In this document: positions 53,823-62,286 of the stretch, piece after piece
How the letters are laid out: the number at the start of each line of letters is the position of its first letter
Position numbering within the stretch: the first letter of the stretch is position 1
Source: Streptomyces sulphureus DSM 40104
GTDB lineage: Bacteria; Actinomycetota; Actinomycetes; Streptomycetales; Streptomycetaceae
NCBI RefSeq assembly: GCF_000381025.1
Contig: NZ_KB905814.1
Span: 828,985-892,984, forward strand
Direction: 5' to 3'
DNA length: 64,000 nt
Translations under genes and position numbers: made by a program
The notes under the pieces: model-generated
Seen by the model: the letters and a program-made list of their open reading frames with translations, nothing else
Database searches by the model: none
Told to the model about the DNA's origin: nothing

Positions 53823-55103
53823 TCACGAACTCCCCTGCATCCCCCGGTCGTTGCGTACCTGCCCGTCCGGGATGCGGGAGACCAGGAAGCCGGCGCCCAG
53901 TGCCGCCGCGGTGAGGACGCCGAACGCGGTGGCCACTCCGGCGTAGCCGGCGACGCCGAGCCCCAGGCCGCCGAGAGAGGCACCCAGGAAGACGCCGAGG
54001 CTCATCCCCGCCGCGTTGATGCTCAGCGCGGACCCGCGCAGCGGCCCGCAGCGCCTCACCAGCAGACTCACGGCGCACGCGGCCACGACCGCATGACTGG
54101 CTGCATGGAGCGAGGTGAGAGCGAGCGCCAGCGGAAGCCAGTGCGTGAAGTAGAAGCCGACGACGGAAACGAGGGCCGCGACGAGACCGAGAATGAGCAA
54201 GTGCTCGGTACGCACGCTTTGTTGAGCGGAGTTCGTGAGCCGCCCCGTGAGGAGGTTGCTCACGAAGAACGAGGCACCGCTCAACGTCCAGACGAGCGAG
54301 AAGAGTCCGGGGTCGAGTTGGAAGCGGCTGTCGTAGTACGCGGCCAGGTACGCCAGATATCCCATGAACACGGCGGTGCGCAGGAGGGAGATCAGCAGCA
54401 GCGGCACGGCGCCCCGCACCGCGGCGAGGGCCCTGAACGAGGCGAGGTAGGTCAACTCCTCGACCCCGCAGGCCTCTTCCTCGGTACCGGACAACGTGCG
54501 CCGCGAGAGCAGAACCACCGCGAGCAGCAGCGAGACGGCCGTCACGGCGAGGAGGTCTCCCTCCCACCCCCAGAACACCGCAGGCAGCGCGATGACGGGC
54601 GCGGCCAGCATGGCCGTCATGGACTGGGTGGCCGTGACCAGCGTCGCCGCTCTGCTGGCAGCCTTCCCGGAGCCGAACCGGTCGGCTGCCGCCGCGGTCA
54701 GAGCCGGGTTGAGTACGGCCGTCCCCGCACCAACGAGCAGACAGAACGCAACGAGCAGGACGTATTGTCCGCTGGCTCCGAGAGCGGCCGAGACCGCCAG
54801 CACCCCGAGCCCGCCGGCGGCCGCCCACTCCTTGCGCACGCGGTCGATCAACGGTGCCAGTGCCGTACCGACCAACAGGGCCGCGAGGCCACCGAGTCCG
54901 CGGAGCCCGCCCATCGCGGCGACGCTGCTCCCTGACTCCTCCGCGATCGGCACCAGGTACGTACTGAAGATGGTGAAGGGCAGCAGCCCGACCGCTGAGG
55001 CCAGCAGGATCGGCCAGAGGGTGCGCGTCATCCTCAGATCGCCCGGGAGCTGCTCGCCCGCCTCGGGGACCTCCCGCCTCGCCTGCGCGGTGCCGGCACT
55101 CAC
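53823..55103 (-). CDS. MFS transporter, probable exporter
   Basis: A 426-residue major facilitator with twelve predicted transmembrane segments, starting MTRTLWPILLASAVGLLPFTIFSTYLVP. The segment GLAALLVGTALAPLIDRVRKEW is the A-like motif between helices 2 and 3. The central loop GTEEEACGVEELTYLASF divides two six-helix halves. GTG 55103 overlaps the stop of the DUF364-type gene (GTGA) and is preceded by GAGGAAGC, so the two are coupled. The position in a biosynthetic-type operon suggests export of the product or import of its metal complex; direction cannot be told from sequence. Confidence 0.88.
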   Translation of the reverse strand: MSAGTAQARREVPEAGEQLPGDLRMTRTLWPILLASAVGLLPFTIFSTYLVPIAEESGSSVAAMGGLRGLGGLAALLVGTALAPLIDRVRKEWAAAGGLGVLAVSAALGASGQYVLLVAFCLLVGAGTAVLNPALTAAAADRFGSGKAASRAATLVTATQSMTAMLAAPVIALPAVFWGWEGDLLAVTAVSLLLAVVLLSRRTLSGTEEEACGVEELTYLASFRALAAVRGAVPLLLISLLRTAVFMGYLAYLAAYYDSRFQLDPGLFSLVWTLSGASFFVSNLLTGRLTNSAQQSVRTEHLLILGLVAALVSVVGFYFTHWLPLALALTSLHAASHAVVAACAVSLLVRRCGPLRGSALSINAAGMSLGVFLGASLGGLGLGVAGYAGVATAFGVLTAAALGAGFLVSRIPDGQVRNDRGMQGSS

Positions 55104-55945
55104 GATGCTTCCTCGAGCTTCGTGCCGGAGTCGTCGGACCGATAGCGGTAGAGGACGGTCGTGTCCGCGCTGAACTGCGAGAACGGGAAGGTTTCGGCCG
55201 AGAGGGCGGTGACGCCGCTCGAGAGGAACGCGCGGGCGACGGCGCTGCCGGTCTGTGCGTAGACCACCAACGGGACGTCGTGCCGGCGGCAGTGCTCGAG
55301 GATCAGGTCGAAGGTGCCGTTGCCGAGGGTCATCCCGGTCGCCACCACGGCGTCGGCCTGCTCGAGTACTTCGGTCATGTCGTCCGAAACCGGCTCTCCC
55401 CATTGGGTGGTGTGCAGGTTGAAATCGCACGGCAGACAGACTCCGCCCCGATCGCGTATCGCTTCGATCAACGGATTCACCACACCGATCAGGGCGACCC
55501 GGGCACCCGGCGCGAGGTCGAGGAGTCCGGCTATGGCAGCGTCCCGCGCCCTCGCCCGCACCTCCGGCGCACCCGTGGGGAGCGCGACCGGTTCGGCCTC
55601 GCCGGCCTCCCGGTGCGGCCGCACACGGGAGAGGTAGGCGTCCAGTGCGGCGATACGTACAGGGGCGCTCTCACTGTGCAGAAGCGTGTCCAGGGTGAAT
55701 CCGGAGGCTTTTTCGCAGAAATCGGGGCTCAGTTCACCCGCTTCGAACGAGCAGGCACCGAAGCCTTCCCCGACCCGCAGCAGAAGATAGTGGTTGTGGT
55801 AAGTGACCTCGCTGCCCGCCAGCCGCGTGGTGTGGTAAAGCCAGAAGGCGCTGGTCACGGTCGTGTCCTTCGGATCGGGACCGTGGACCCCGTCCAGTAC
55901 TTGCTCGGTCAGTTCCGCGACCGTGTGCGGCTTCGGGTAGGGCAT
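55100..55945 (-). CDS. DUF364-type (putative heavy-metal chelation) Rossmann protein
   Basis: A 281-residue protein whose C-terminal half has the DUF364-type Rossmann layout: GARVALIGVVNPLIEAIRDRG, then VLEQADAVVATGMTLGNGTFDLILEHC, then VPLVVYAQTGSAV. The N-terminal half (LTEQVLDGV ... HTTRLAGSEVTYHNHYLLLRVG) fits the companion DUF4213-like domain. The family is described as putative heavy-metal chelation, with no known reaction. It sits between the PLP enzyme gene and the exporter gene. ATG 55945 has GAGAG 8 bases upstream. Confidence 0.78.
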   Translation of the reverse strand: MPYPKPHTVAELTEQVLDGVHGPDPKDTTVTSAFWLYHTTRLAGSEVTYHNHYLLLRVGEGFGACSFEAGELSPDFCEKASGFTLDTLLHSESAPVRIAALDAYLSRVRPHREAGEAEPVALPTGAPEVRARARDAAIAGLLDLAPGARVALIGVVNPLIEAIRDRGGVCLPCDFNLHTTQWGEPVSDDMTEVLEQADAVVATGMTLGNGTFDLILEHCRRHDVPLVVYAQTGSAVARAFLSSGVTALSAETFPFSQFSADTTVLYRYRSDDSGTKLEEAS

Positions 55946-56030
55946 TCTCGGTTCTCTCGTCGAATGGCGGATATGAGGTGCTGCGCTCCGAGCACGCGGG
56001 AGCCGGCCGGGGCGCACTGCGGGTGCGGTG

Positions 56031-57038
56031 TCAACTGCCGTGCGTCGGCGGGGCTACGTCACGCCACGAAGCCGTCGACCAGGGAGGCTTCAGCTCATCG
56101 AGAGAGGCGATCTCGTGGGGCCTCAGGTGCTCGATGTCCCTGGCACGGCGGTGCTGGACATAGGCGTCCTGGACGTAGCGGTGACCGGTGTCGGCCGCGA
56201 TGAAGACGTACGTGCGGGAGCTGCGTCCGCGCCGTTCCCAGAGGGTGGTCAAGTAAGCCGCCCCGGCAGACAGGCCCGCGAATATCCCGGTGCTGCGCAG
56301 CAGTTCGACGGACCCCGAGAGGGCGCATTCGAAATTGACCCAGTGGATGCGGTCGTACAGCTCGTGCCGGACGTTCCGGAACTCGATGGCGCTGCCTATA
56401 CCGGCGATGATCATGTCCGGGTCCGGCACCTGCTCGGACCCGAATGTCACGCTGCCGAAAGGCTGTATACCCACGGCGCGCACGTCCCGGCCGGCTTCCG
56501 CCAAGTAGGTGGCGAGGGCGCCGGTCGACGCCCCCGAGCCGACGCCGCCGACCAACGTGATCCCACCTGCCGGGATCTCCCTCTCCAGGTTTTCGGCGAC
56601 CTCGCGGTAGCCGTAATAGTGGATTGCGTCGTGGTACTGCCGCATCCAGTGGTACGACGGATTGTCCTCGAGGATCTCGGAGATGCGTCGGACTCGCAGC
56701 TCCTGGTCGAGGCGGAGGTTCCTCGACGGCTCGACCTGCTCCAAAGTGGCGCCCAGTATTTCGAGTTGGACGCGGAGTGTCTGGTCCACCGTCGCGGAGC
56801 CCACGATGTGGCATCTGAGCCCGAAGCGGTGGCAAGCGAGCGCCAGCGCGTGCGCGTAGATGCCGCTGGAGCTGTCGATGAGGGTGTCGCCCTCCTGCAC
56901 GGTCCCCGAGTCCATCAGATGGCGAACCGCTCCCAGGGCCGAGTAGACCTTCATCGATTCGAAGCGCAGACAGAACAGGTCGGGCTGGACGCGGATCAGG
57001 TCGGGCTGCTTGATCGCTTCCGCGATGTGTGAGTGCAT
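56031..57038 (-). CDS. Fold-type II PLP enzyme, cysteine synthase / SbnA type
   Basis: A 335-residue PLP-dependent enzyme of the cysteine synthase family. Lys30 in FESMKVYSALGAV is the Schiff-base lysine. SSSGIYAHALALA replaces the TSGNTG substrate loop. GGVGSGASTG is the phosphate-binding loop. Such enzymes replace the side-chain leaving group of O-acetyl- or O-phospho-serine/threonine with a nucleophile. SbnA uses O-phosphoserine and glutamate on the way to diaminopropionate. A nearby PduX-like kinase could supply O-phosphothreonine, so that amino acid is a candidate substrate (inferred). There is no SbnB-type dehydrogenase nearby. ATG 57038 is 12 bp after the peptide gene. Confidence 0.82.
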   Translation of the reverse strand: MHSHIAEAIKQPDLIRVQPDLFCLRFESMKVYSALGAVRHLMDSGTVQEGDTLIDSSSGIYAHALALACHRFGLRCHIVGSATVDQTLRVQLEILGATLEQVEPSRNLRLDQELRVRRISEILEDNPSYHWMRQYHDAIHYYGYREVAENLEREIPAGGITLVGGVGSGASTGALATYLAEAGRDVRAVGIQPFGSVTFGSEQVPDPDMIIAGIGSAIEFRNVRHELYDRIHWVNFECALSGSVELLRSTGIFAGLSAGAAYLTTLWERRGRSSRTYVFIAADTGHRYVQDAYVQHRRARDIEHLRPHEIASLDELKPPWSTASWRDVAPPTHGS

Positions 57039-57050
57039 CCGCCGAGCCCG

Positions 57051-57233
57051 TCAGACGGCCGCGCGCTGACGCCAGTTGCACAGGAAGGTCTGTAAGTCGT
57101 CGCTGTCGCACGCCTGGTGGACCACCTCGGGCACGGACCCGGCTCCGCTCGCCTTCGCGGCTACGCCCCGCAGCTCTGAGGCGTGGGAGACGACGAAGTA
57201 GTCGGCGGTCCTCGTGCGGAACTGCTCGCCCAT
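57051..57233 (-). CDS. 60-residue conserved-context small peptide
   Basis: Begins MGEQFRTRTADYFVVSHASEL and ends with a segment holding two Cys (HQACDSDD and TFLCNWRQRAAV). It is not recognised. The ribosome binding site AGGAGGAG is among the best in the window and lies 4 bases from the ATG. It is the first gene of the leftward operon, under a promoter overlapped by a Zur-like box. It could be a ribosomal-peptide precursor, a peptide scaffold for amino-acid attachment, or a small partner of the PLP enzyme. No RiPP-modifying enzyme of a known class is adjacent, so this remains open. Confidence 0.6.
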   Translation of the reverse strand: MGEQFRTRTADYFVVSHASELRGVAAKASGAGSVPEVVHQACDSDDLQTFLCNWRQRAAV

Positions 57234-57806
57234 TGACTCCTCCTGCTCGGGTTCTACCTGCCGCGAGTCCCGTCGCGGCCGCACCACTGCGTCATGACGC
57301 ACCTGCCGCAAGAGTGGAACTCCCCCGGTGCCCCACCGCAGTTCACGCCGGACACGCGTGGAGCGACGGGGCACCGACGCGGACGGCTCAGGACGAGCGG
57401 CTGCCTCGGCTGCGTCAGCGAGCATCGACTGGATGGAAATGATTGTCAAGAGCGTCGTCGCTTCAGCGCCTCGCGCTCCACCACTCGGAACCCGCGAGGA
57501 CCCTGAGGGACGGAGCGATTTGCCTCCTCACCGGGGATAAGACAATTATCGATTTCAGTCGGCACGACCCCGCGCACCAGCTTCTCGACCCAGGCGCCTC
57601 CGCGACGTCAACTGGCCCCCGTCGTAGGCGAGAAGCTCCCCCGTGTTGCCGTTCAACCCCGTTCCCCCGTGAGTACGGCTCCCTTGCCCCGCAGCAACTT
57701 CCACCGTCACGCGACCGACGGTCGGTCACGCCTGATGGCAGGACGCACTCGCGCAGTCGCACAGCAGCGGCCGCAAGGAAGCAACGAAGGAAGAAGAAAG
57801 GAAGAC
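57234..57806. promoter_or_regulatory. Divergent control region, peptide operon / GHMP kinase
   Basis: A 573-bp spacer between the leftward peptide-PLP-DUF364-MFS operon and the rightward kinase gene. The left part holds the Zur-like box and a TTGACA promoter. A second AT-rich patch (57539-57556, with AATTATCGATTTCAG) may carry the rightward promoter. Nothing looks protein-coding. Confidence 0.55.
57421..57449 (-). promoter_or_regulatory. Zur-like box over promoter of peptide operon
   Basis: TGGAAATGATTGTCA (57434-57448) matches the Streptomyces Zur consensus TGAAAATGATTTTCA at 13 of 15 positions. Read leftward, it overlaps a perfect -35 TTGACA (57449-57444) placed 17 bp from -10 GATGCT (57426-57421). 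Zur with zinc should therefore block this promoter. Confidence 0.72.
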
Positions 57807-58739
57807 GTGAAGCGCTCAACCGAGGTGGCATCACAACAGGAGTCGACAGGCACGGCCTTCGGCACCTTCGGCGAACTGCTCCAAGGTGTGCTGCCGGAGA
57901 AGGACGGCGATTTCCTGGTGACCCTGCCGGTAGCCCGGTGGAGCATGGCAGCTTTCCGTCAGGGATCGGGAGCCGGCGAGGTCACCGTTCGACCCGCTCA
58001 CAAGAAAAAGGCGCTGCGGCTGGTCCACTTGATCGCCGAGGAGGAGCGCCGCCCCGTCGAGGGTGTCCTGACCCTCAGCAGCGTGATCCCCGAGGGCAAA
58101 GGGCTGGCCAGTTCCTCGGCGGACCTCGTCGCCACCGCCCGAGCCGTGGCGAAAGCCCTCGGCACGCCGATGCCTCCCAGGAGGATCGAGCGGCTGCTGG
58201 CCCGGGTCGAGCCGACGGACGGCGTGCTCTACCCGGGGATCGTCGCGTTCCACCACCGCGCGGTGCGGCTCCGGGCGATCCTCGGATCGCTTCCGGCCAT
58301 GACCGTGGTGGGGGTCGACGAGGGCGGCGCGGTGGACACCGTCGCGTACAACCGCCTGCCCAAGCCCTTCTCCACAGCGCAGAGTTACGAGTACGCCCGC
58401 CTGCTGGACAGGCTCGCCGACGCCGTCCCGCGTCACGACCTGGCAGAGGTGGGCAGAATCGCGACCCGCAGCGCGCTGATGAATCAACCGCTCCGGTACA
58501 AGCGGTGGCTGGAGCCGATGCGGGAGATCTGCCGTGAGGTGGGCGGCCTCGGTGTGGCTGTCGGGCACAGCGGCACGACCCTCGGAGTACTCCTGGACTC
58601 CCGTGATCCGTCGCGTACGCGCAGGGCGACGGAGGCGGCCCGCGCCTGCGCCGAACTGGCCGGCAGGGTCGCCGTCTACCGGACGCTCAGCTTCCCCGAC
58701 GTGCACGCCACCACCGCCGAAGCACTGCTCACCGCCTGA
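57807..58739 (+). CDS. GHMP kinase, PduX (L-threonine kinase)-like
   Basis: A 310-residue small-molecule kinase. GTFGELLQG near the N-terminus matches the PduX/GHMP opening motif, PEGKGLASSSADLVATARAVAKAL is the GHMP ATP-binding glycine loop, and GLGVAVGHSGTTLGVLLD is the C-terminal motif 3. PduX phosphorylates L-threonine for cobalamin side-chain synthesis; no cobalamin gene is nearby. Here it more likely makes an O-phospho amino acid for the PLP enzyme across the spacer. GTG 57807 follows AAAGGAAGAC; an ATG at 57735 has no ribosome binding site. Confidence 0.82.
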   Translation: MKRSTEVASQQESTGTAFGTFGELLQGVLPEKDGDFLVTLPVARWSMAAFRQGSGAGEVTVRPAHKKKALRLVHLIAEEERRPVEGVLTLSSVIPEGKGLASSSADLVATARAVAKALGTPMPPRRIERLLARVEPTDGVLYPGIVAFHHRAVRLRAILGSLPAMTVVGVDEGGAVDTVAYNRLPKPFSTAQSYEYARLLDRLADAVPRHDLAEVGRIATRSALMNQPLRYKRWLEPMREICREVGGLGVAVGHSGTTLGVLLDSRDPSRTRRATEAARACAELAGRVAVYRTLSFPDVHATTAEALLTA

Positions 58740-58989
58740 GCCGAGCGACCGGCACGGGACCGATCCCGCCGGTCTCGGACGGTGGAGTAGCCCGCCGTAC
58801 ACACCGTCGTGCGGGCGCCGTCACCGACAGCATGTATGAAAACGAAATTCAATCCAATTGACCCTTATTCTGCGTACCCTTGACGGCGACAGCGGGCCGA
58901 CCCGCTGCCTGGTCACGGTGGAACGGCCCCTGGACGAGCCCGAAAACCGCCTCGGTGCATGACGAACTGCCGAAGGGACACGAACAGCG
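58740..58989 (+). promoter_or_regulatory. Zur-like box and promoter region of oxygenase gene
   Basis: TGAAAACGAAATTCA (58837-58851) resembles the Zur consensus, with both half-sites TGAAAA and TTCA preserved. It lies 138 bp before the oxygenase ATG. A TATTCT -10-like hexamer follows at 58866-58871, which would put the box over the -35. The surrounding DNA is markedly AT-richer than the genes. Confidence 0.6.
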
Positions 58990-59763
58990 ATGCAGGAGAT
59001 GCTCACCGCACCGGCCGAGACCGGCCTGATTCCGCAACGGCTCGACATGGGCTGTGCCGACGCCGTCGCGCACCGTCTCGCGCAAGACGGTGCCGTGGTA
59101 CTGACGGGCCAGGAGACCTCACCGCGAGCCCTGACGGTCGCCGCCGCCCACGCCCTGGGTGAGCGGCTGCGGCAGCTCTTCCCGCAACGCCAACGGTCCT
59201 CGTCCGAAGGGGCGCAGGTGCAACTGCACGCGGACAGCTTCGACGTGGTGGTGGACGTGGCCGGGGTGCCCACACGGCGGCGCCACCCCGACGAGGACTA
59301 CGCCCTCGTACAGCTCACCCGGCCGCCGTCGTCAGGGGGAGAGTCCTTCGTGGCCGACGCGTACCGCTTCGTTGACACCCTCGAATCCGGCGACCCGGAG
59401 CTGTGGGGGTTCCTGACACGCACCGACGTCGACTTCTACGGAGCCTGGGCGGGCCTGCGGGGCACGCCGTCAACTCCCCGCGCGGGCAGGCACGTCGAGT
59501 ACACGCGCTCGGGCCGGCGGATCGTGCGCCGCTCCGACGGGGCCGTACCCCTGCACCGCGATCCGGACCTGAAGCATGTCGAGGCCATGCTGCGGCGCTT
59601 CGACGAGAAGGTCCGCGAGCTCGAGGGCACGCTCCCCCGGTTCTCCCTTGCGGAAGGGGACATCCTGGTCCTCGACAACTACCGCTGCTGGCACGGCAGG
59701 GACGCGCACACCGGCGAGCGCACGACCCGCATCCTCACCCTGCTCAGTGCAGACGCCCGCTGA
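58990..59763 (+). CDS. TauD/TfdA-like Fe(II)/2-oxoglutarate oxygenase
   Basis: A 257-residue non-haem iron oxygenase that would hydroxylate or desaturate a small substrate using 2-oxoglutarate. The metal triad is His80-x-Asp82 in QLHADSF and distal His235 in RCWHGRDAH, with Arg247 in RTTRILTL as the 2-oxoglutarate anchor. It is close to the usual length of about 280. ATG 58990 has GGGA upstream; the in-frame ATG 58999 is possible. It is preceded by its own Zur-like box and followed by the L32-GTPase operon, so it is taken as part of the zinc-limitation response. Substrate not predictable. Confidence 0.85.
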   Translation: MQEMLTAPAETGLIPQRLDMGCADAVAHRLAQDGAVVLTGQETSPRALTVAAAHALGERLRQLFPQRQRSSSEGAQVQLHADSFDVVVDVAGVPTRRRHPDEDYALVQLTRPPSSGGESFVADAYRFVDTLESGDPELWGFLTRTDVDFYGAWAGLRGTPSTPRAGRHVEYTRSGRRIVRRSDGAVPLHRDPDLKHVEAMLRRFDEKVRELEGTLPRFSLAEGDILVLDNYRCWHGRDAHTGERTTRILTLLSADAR

Positions 59764-59813
59764 CCCGCTCGGCGACGACCCCGGCCTCCCGTGCACCGCG
59801 ACACCCAGCGCAA

Positions 59814-59843
59814 TTGCTAATGGAACTCGTTTTCATTTAGTCT
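59814..59843 (+). promoter_or_regulatory. Zur-like box between -35 and -10 of rpmF2 promoter
   Basis: -35 TTGCTA (59814-59819) and -10 TAGTCT (59838-59843) are 18 bp apart. The spacer holds TGGAACTCGTTTTCA (59821-59835), a good Zur-type palindrome. This is ideal repressor geometry and supports zinc-dependent repression of the L32-GTPase operon. Confidence 0.75.
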
Positions 59844-59876
59844 GCGGGGACTGTCCCTTCGTCCCCGGAGATACCC

Positions 59877-60047
59877 ATGGCCGTTCCCAAGCGGAAGATG
59901 TCCCGCAGCAACACCCGCCACCGGCGCGCCCAGTGGAAGGCCACCACACCGCAGCTCGTGCCGGTCACCATCGACGGAACCACGTACCGGGTGCCGCAGC
60001 GCCTGGTCCGCGCGTACCAGCGCGGGCTGCTGCGGCCCGAGGACTGA
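59877..60047 (+). CDS. rpmF: Ribosomal protein L32, zinc-free paralogue
   Basis: A 56-residue protein starting [21 protein letters not shown], the standard L32 N-terminus. The two CxxC pairs of zinc-ribbon L32 are missing; there is no Cys at all. Such C-minus paralogues replace the zinc form under zinc starvation and free ribosomal zinc. GGAG lies 7 bases before the ATG. It is 6 bp upstream of the CobW-like GTPase gene, an arrangement often seen in Zur regulons. Confidence 0.93.
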   Translation: MAVPKRKMSRSNTRHRRAQWKATTPQLVPVTIDGTTYRVPQRLVRAYQRGLLRPED

Positions 60048-60053
60048 CCCGGC

Positions 60054-61241
60054 ATGACAGGCAGGGCACCCGACCGCTTGCCGGTGACCGTGCTTTCCGG
60101 CTTCCTCGGCGCAGGTAAGACCACCTTGCTCAACCATGTCCTCGGCAACCGCGAAGGACTGCGCGTCGCGGTCATCGTCAACGACATGAGCGAAGTCAAC
60201 ATCGACGCCGCCCTCGTACGCGACGGGGAGGCGGCCCTGTCACGGACCGAAGAGCGTCTGGTCGAGATGACCAACGGCTGCATCTGCTGCACGCTGCGCG
60301 ACGATCTCCTCGAGGAGGTCGACCGGTTGGCCCGCGAGGGACGCTTCGACCACCTCCTCATCGAGTCCAGCGGAATCTCCGAACCGATGCCGGTGGCTGC
60401 CACCTTCGCGTTCCCCCGCGACGACGGCGCCGTGCTCGGCGACCTCGCGCGTCTCGACACCATGGTCACGGTCGTCGACGCCGCCAACTTCCTGCCGGAG
60501 CTGATGGATGGAGACGCTCTGGCCGAACGCGGGCTCGACCAGTACGAGAACGACGAGCGGACCGTCGCCGACCTGTTGATGGACCAGGTCGAGTTCGCCG
60601 ACGTCGTCGTGCTCAACAAGCTCGACCTGGTGGACGATGCCACGGCCGCCCGTCTCCGGGCGACCCTCACGCGGCTCAACCCTGCCGCCCGGATCGTGCC
60701 CGTCACCCAGGGGCGGGTTGACCTGGGCGACGTGCTCGGCACGGGGCTGTTCGACATGGAAAGTGCCCAGCAGGCTCCCGGTTGGGTCATGGAGCTCAAT
60801 GGCGACCACATCCCCGAGACCGAGGAGTACGGGATCTCCTCGACGGTCTTCCGCTCCGAAGCACTGTTCCACCCGGGCAGGCTGTGGAAGTTCGTGACGG
60901 AGCAACTCGACAGCGGCACCTTCGGACAGGTGCTGCGGTCGAAGGGGTTCTTCCGCCTGGCGAGTCGCCCCCGCGTGACGGGCCTCTGGTCGCAGGCCGG
61001 CGCCGTGGCCCGGTTCGAGCCCTCAGGCGCCCACGAATCCGACTCCCCTCAGGGACAGGAACTGGTCTTCATCGGCACCGGATTGCACGCCTCGGCACTG
61101 CACGCGGCCTTGTCCGGCTGCCTCATGACGAGCAGCGAGAGCGTCCCGCCCGTCGACCCCTTCCCGGAGTGGGACACGTACGGCATCGATGACCACTGCG
61201 AGCACGAGCACCCGGAGCAGGTGCCTGCGGTGTACAGGTGA
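60054..61241 (+). CDS. COG0523 / CobW-like GTPase, zinc metallochaperone candidate
   Basis: A 395-residue G3E-family GTPase. The P-loop GFLGAGKT is at 16-23. The metal-binding CxCC motif GCICC has Cys76, Cys78 and Cys79. NKLD is the guanine-specificity motif. The C-terminal CobW domain ends in a Cys/His-rich tail ([10 protein letters not shown]). Zur-linked members (YciC/ZagA type) pass zinc to client proteins during starvation; CobW itself serves cobalt. The zinc role is favoured by coupling to C-minus L32 and the Zur box. The ATG is 6 bp after the L32 stop, so the two form one operon. Confidence 0.92.
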   Translation: MTGRAPDRLPVTVLSGFLGAGKTTLLNHVLGNREGLRVAVIVNDMSEVNIDAALVRDGEAALSRTEERLVEMTNGCICCTLRDDLLEEVDRLAREGRFDHLLIESSGISEPMPVAATFAFPRDDGAVLGDLARLDTMVTVVDAANFLPELMDGDALAERGLDQYENDERTVADLLMDQVEFADVVVLNKLDLVDDATAARLRATLTRLNPAARIVPVTQGRVDLGDVLGTGLFDMESAQQAPGWVMELNGDHIPETEEYGISSTVFRSEALFHPGRLWKFVTEQLDSGTFGQVLRSKGFFRLASRPRVTGLWSQAGAVARFEPSGAHESDSPQGQELVFIGTGLHASALHAALSGCLMTSSESVPPVDPFPEWDTYGIDDHCEHEHPEQVPAVYR

Positions 61242-61347
61242 AGCCGCCGGACCGGGCAGTGGCCGTGGGGGCCTTCCGGCCCGGTCCGGCCCTGTCGACC
61301 AGGGGATTCCGGCGGGGACGCCGACCCGAGCACACGAGGAGAGTTCT

Positions 61348-62175
61348 GTGACAAAGCACACTGTGGAACCGGGGACCGTTCAGGAGACGCTCCTGATCCC
61401 TCTGTACGGCCGGGCGGTGGAGAACCGCAAGGCGGAGGCCATTCTGCGGGACCCGCGCGCTGAGGAGATCGTCGCCGCGATCGACTACGACTTCTCACGC
61501 TTCGACGGCTTGCCGAGCCTCACCGGGTCGGTACTGCGCACCACCTTGTTCGACCGGTGGGTGAGGGACTTCCTCGCCGCTCATCCCTCGGGCACGGTGG
61601 TGGAGCTCGGCGCAGGTCTCAACACCCGTCACGAACGCCTCGGGAGCACGCAGGCACGCTGGTTCGACCTCGATCTCCCCGATGTGGTCGCCCTGCGACG
61701 GCAGTTCTTCACCGACACCGCGCGGCGGACGACCCTCGCGGCTTCCGTGACGGACCCGTCCTGGCTCGCCACGGTGGAAGAGGACGCGGACGGCCCTTAC
61801 TTCTTCTGCGCCGAAGCCGTGCTGCCGTTCTTGCAAGGCCCGGAGGTGCGCCGCATCCTCCGCCTGCTCGCGGAGCGGTTCCCCGGCTCCCTGCTGGCCC
61901 TCGACACCGCCGGTCCCGAGATCGTCGACGCGCAGACCGAGCACGACGCCCTGAGCAAGGTCGAGGCCCGCATGCAGTGGTCCTGTGGGAATCCCGCCGA
62001 GCTCGCGACGTGGCTCCCGGGAACGAAGGTGCACGCTTCGCACACGCTCAGCAGCCTGCCGGACGGGATGTACGCGCAATTGCCGGCCACCTACCAGGAC
62101 ATGATCGGCCGGCTCGCCGAACAGCGCCTCCCCCAGGTCGAGGGGTACCGACTCAGTCTCCTTCGGCTGCCCTAG
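61348..62175 (+). CDS. PPM1/LCM-type SAM-dependent methyltransferase
   Basis: A 275-residue methyltransferase of the leucine carboxyl methyltransferase-like group. Family blocks are TLLIPLYGRAVENRKAEAILRDPRAEEIV near the N-terminus, VVELGAGLNTRHERLG (SAM loop) and WFDLDLPDVVALRRQFF. These often O-methylate carboxylates or hydroxyls in secondary metabolism. GTG 61348 follows GAGGAGAGTTCT. It starts 106 bp after the COG0523 gene on the same strand and could be read through from it or have its own promoter. It may modify the pathway product. Confidence 0.85.
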   Translation: MTKHTVEPGTVQETLLIPLYGRAVENRKAEAILRDPRAEEIVAAIDYDFSRFDGLPSLTGSVLRTTLFDRWVRDFLAAHPSGTVVELGAGLNTRHERLGSTQARWFDLDLPDVVALRRQFFTDTARRTTLAASVTDPSWLATVEEDADGPYFFCAEAVLPFLQGPEVRRILRLLAERFPGSLLALDTAGPEIVDAQTEHDALSKVEARMQWSCGNPAELATWLPGTKVHASHTLSSLPDGMYAQLPATYQDMIGRLAEQRLPQVEGYRLSLLRLP

Positions 62176-62286
62176 CCGGGCGTGCGTCGTTGGAGCGTGG
62201 GAGCCGCCCAGGCGCCTTCGCCTCCGGAGAGCAGCCTGTCTCTCCGACGGGGCGCCTCCGGGCACTTGGTCACCGTGCCGGCCTGG

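Noticed and set aside
57539..57556. AATTATCGATTTCAG considered as a fifth Zur box
   Set aside because: Only one half resembles the consensus (TGAAA on the minus strand). The other half does not, so it is mentioned only as an AT-rich patch.
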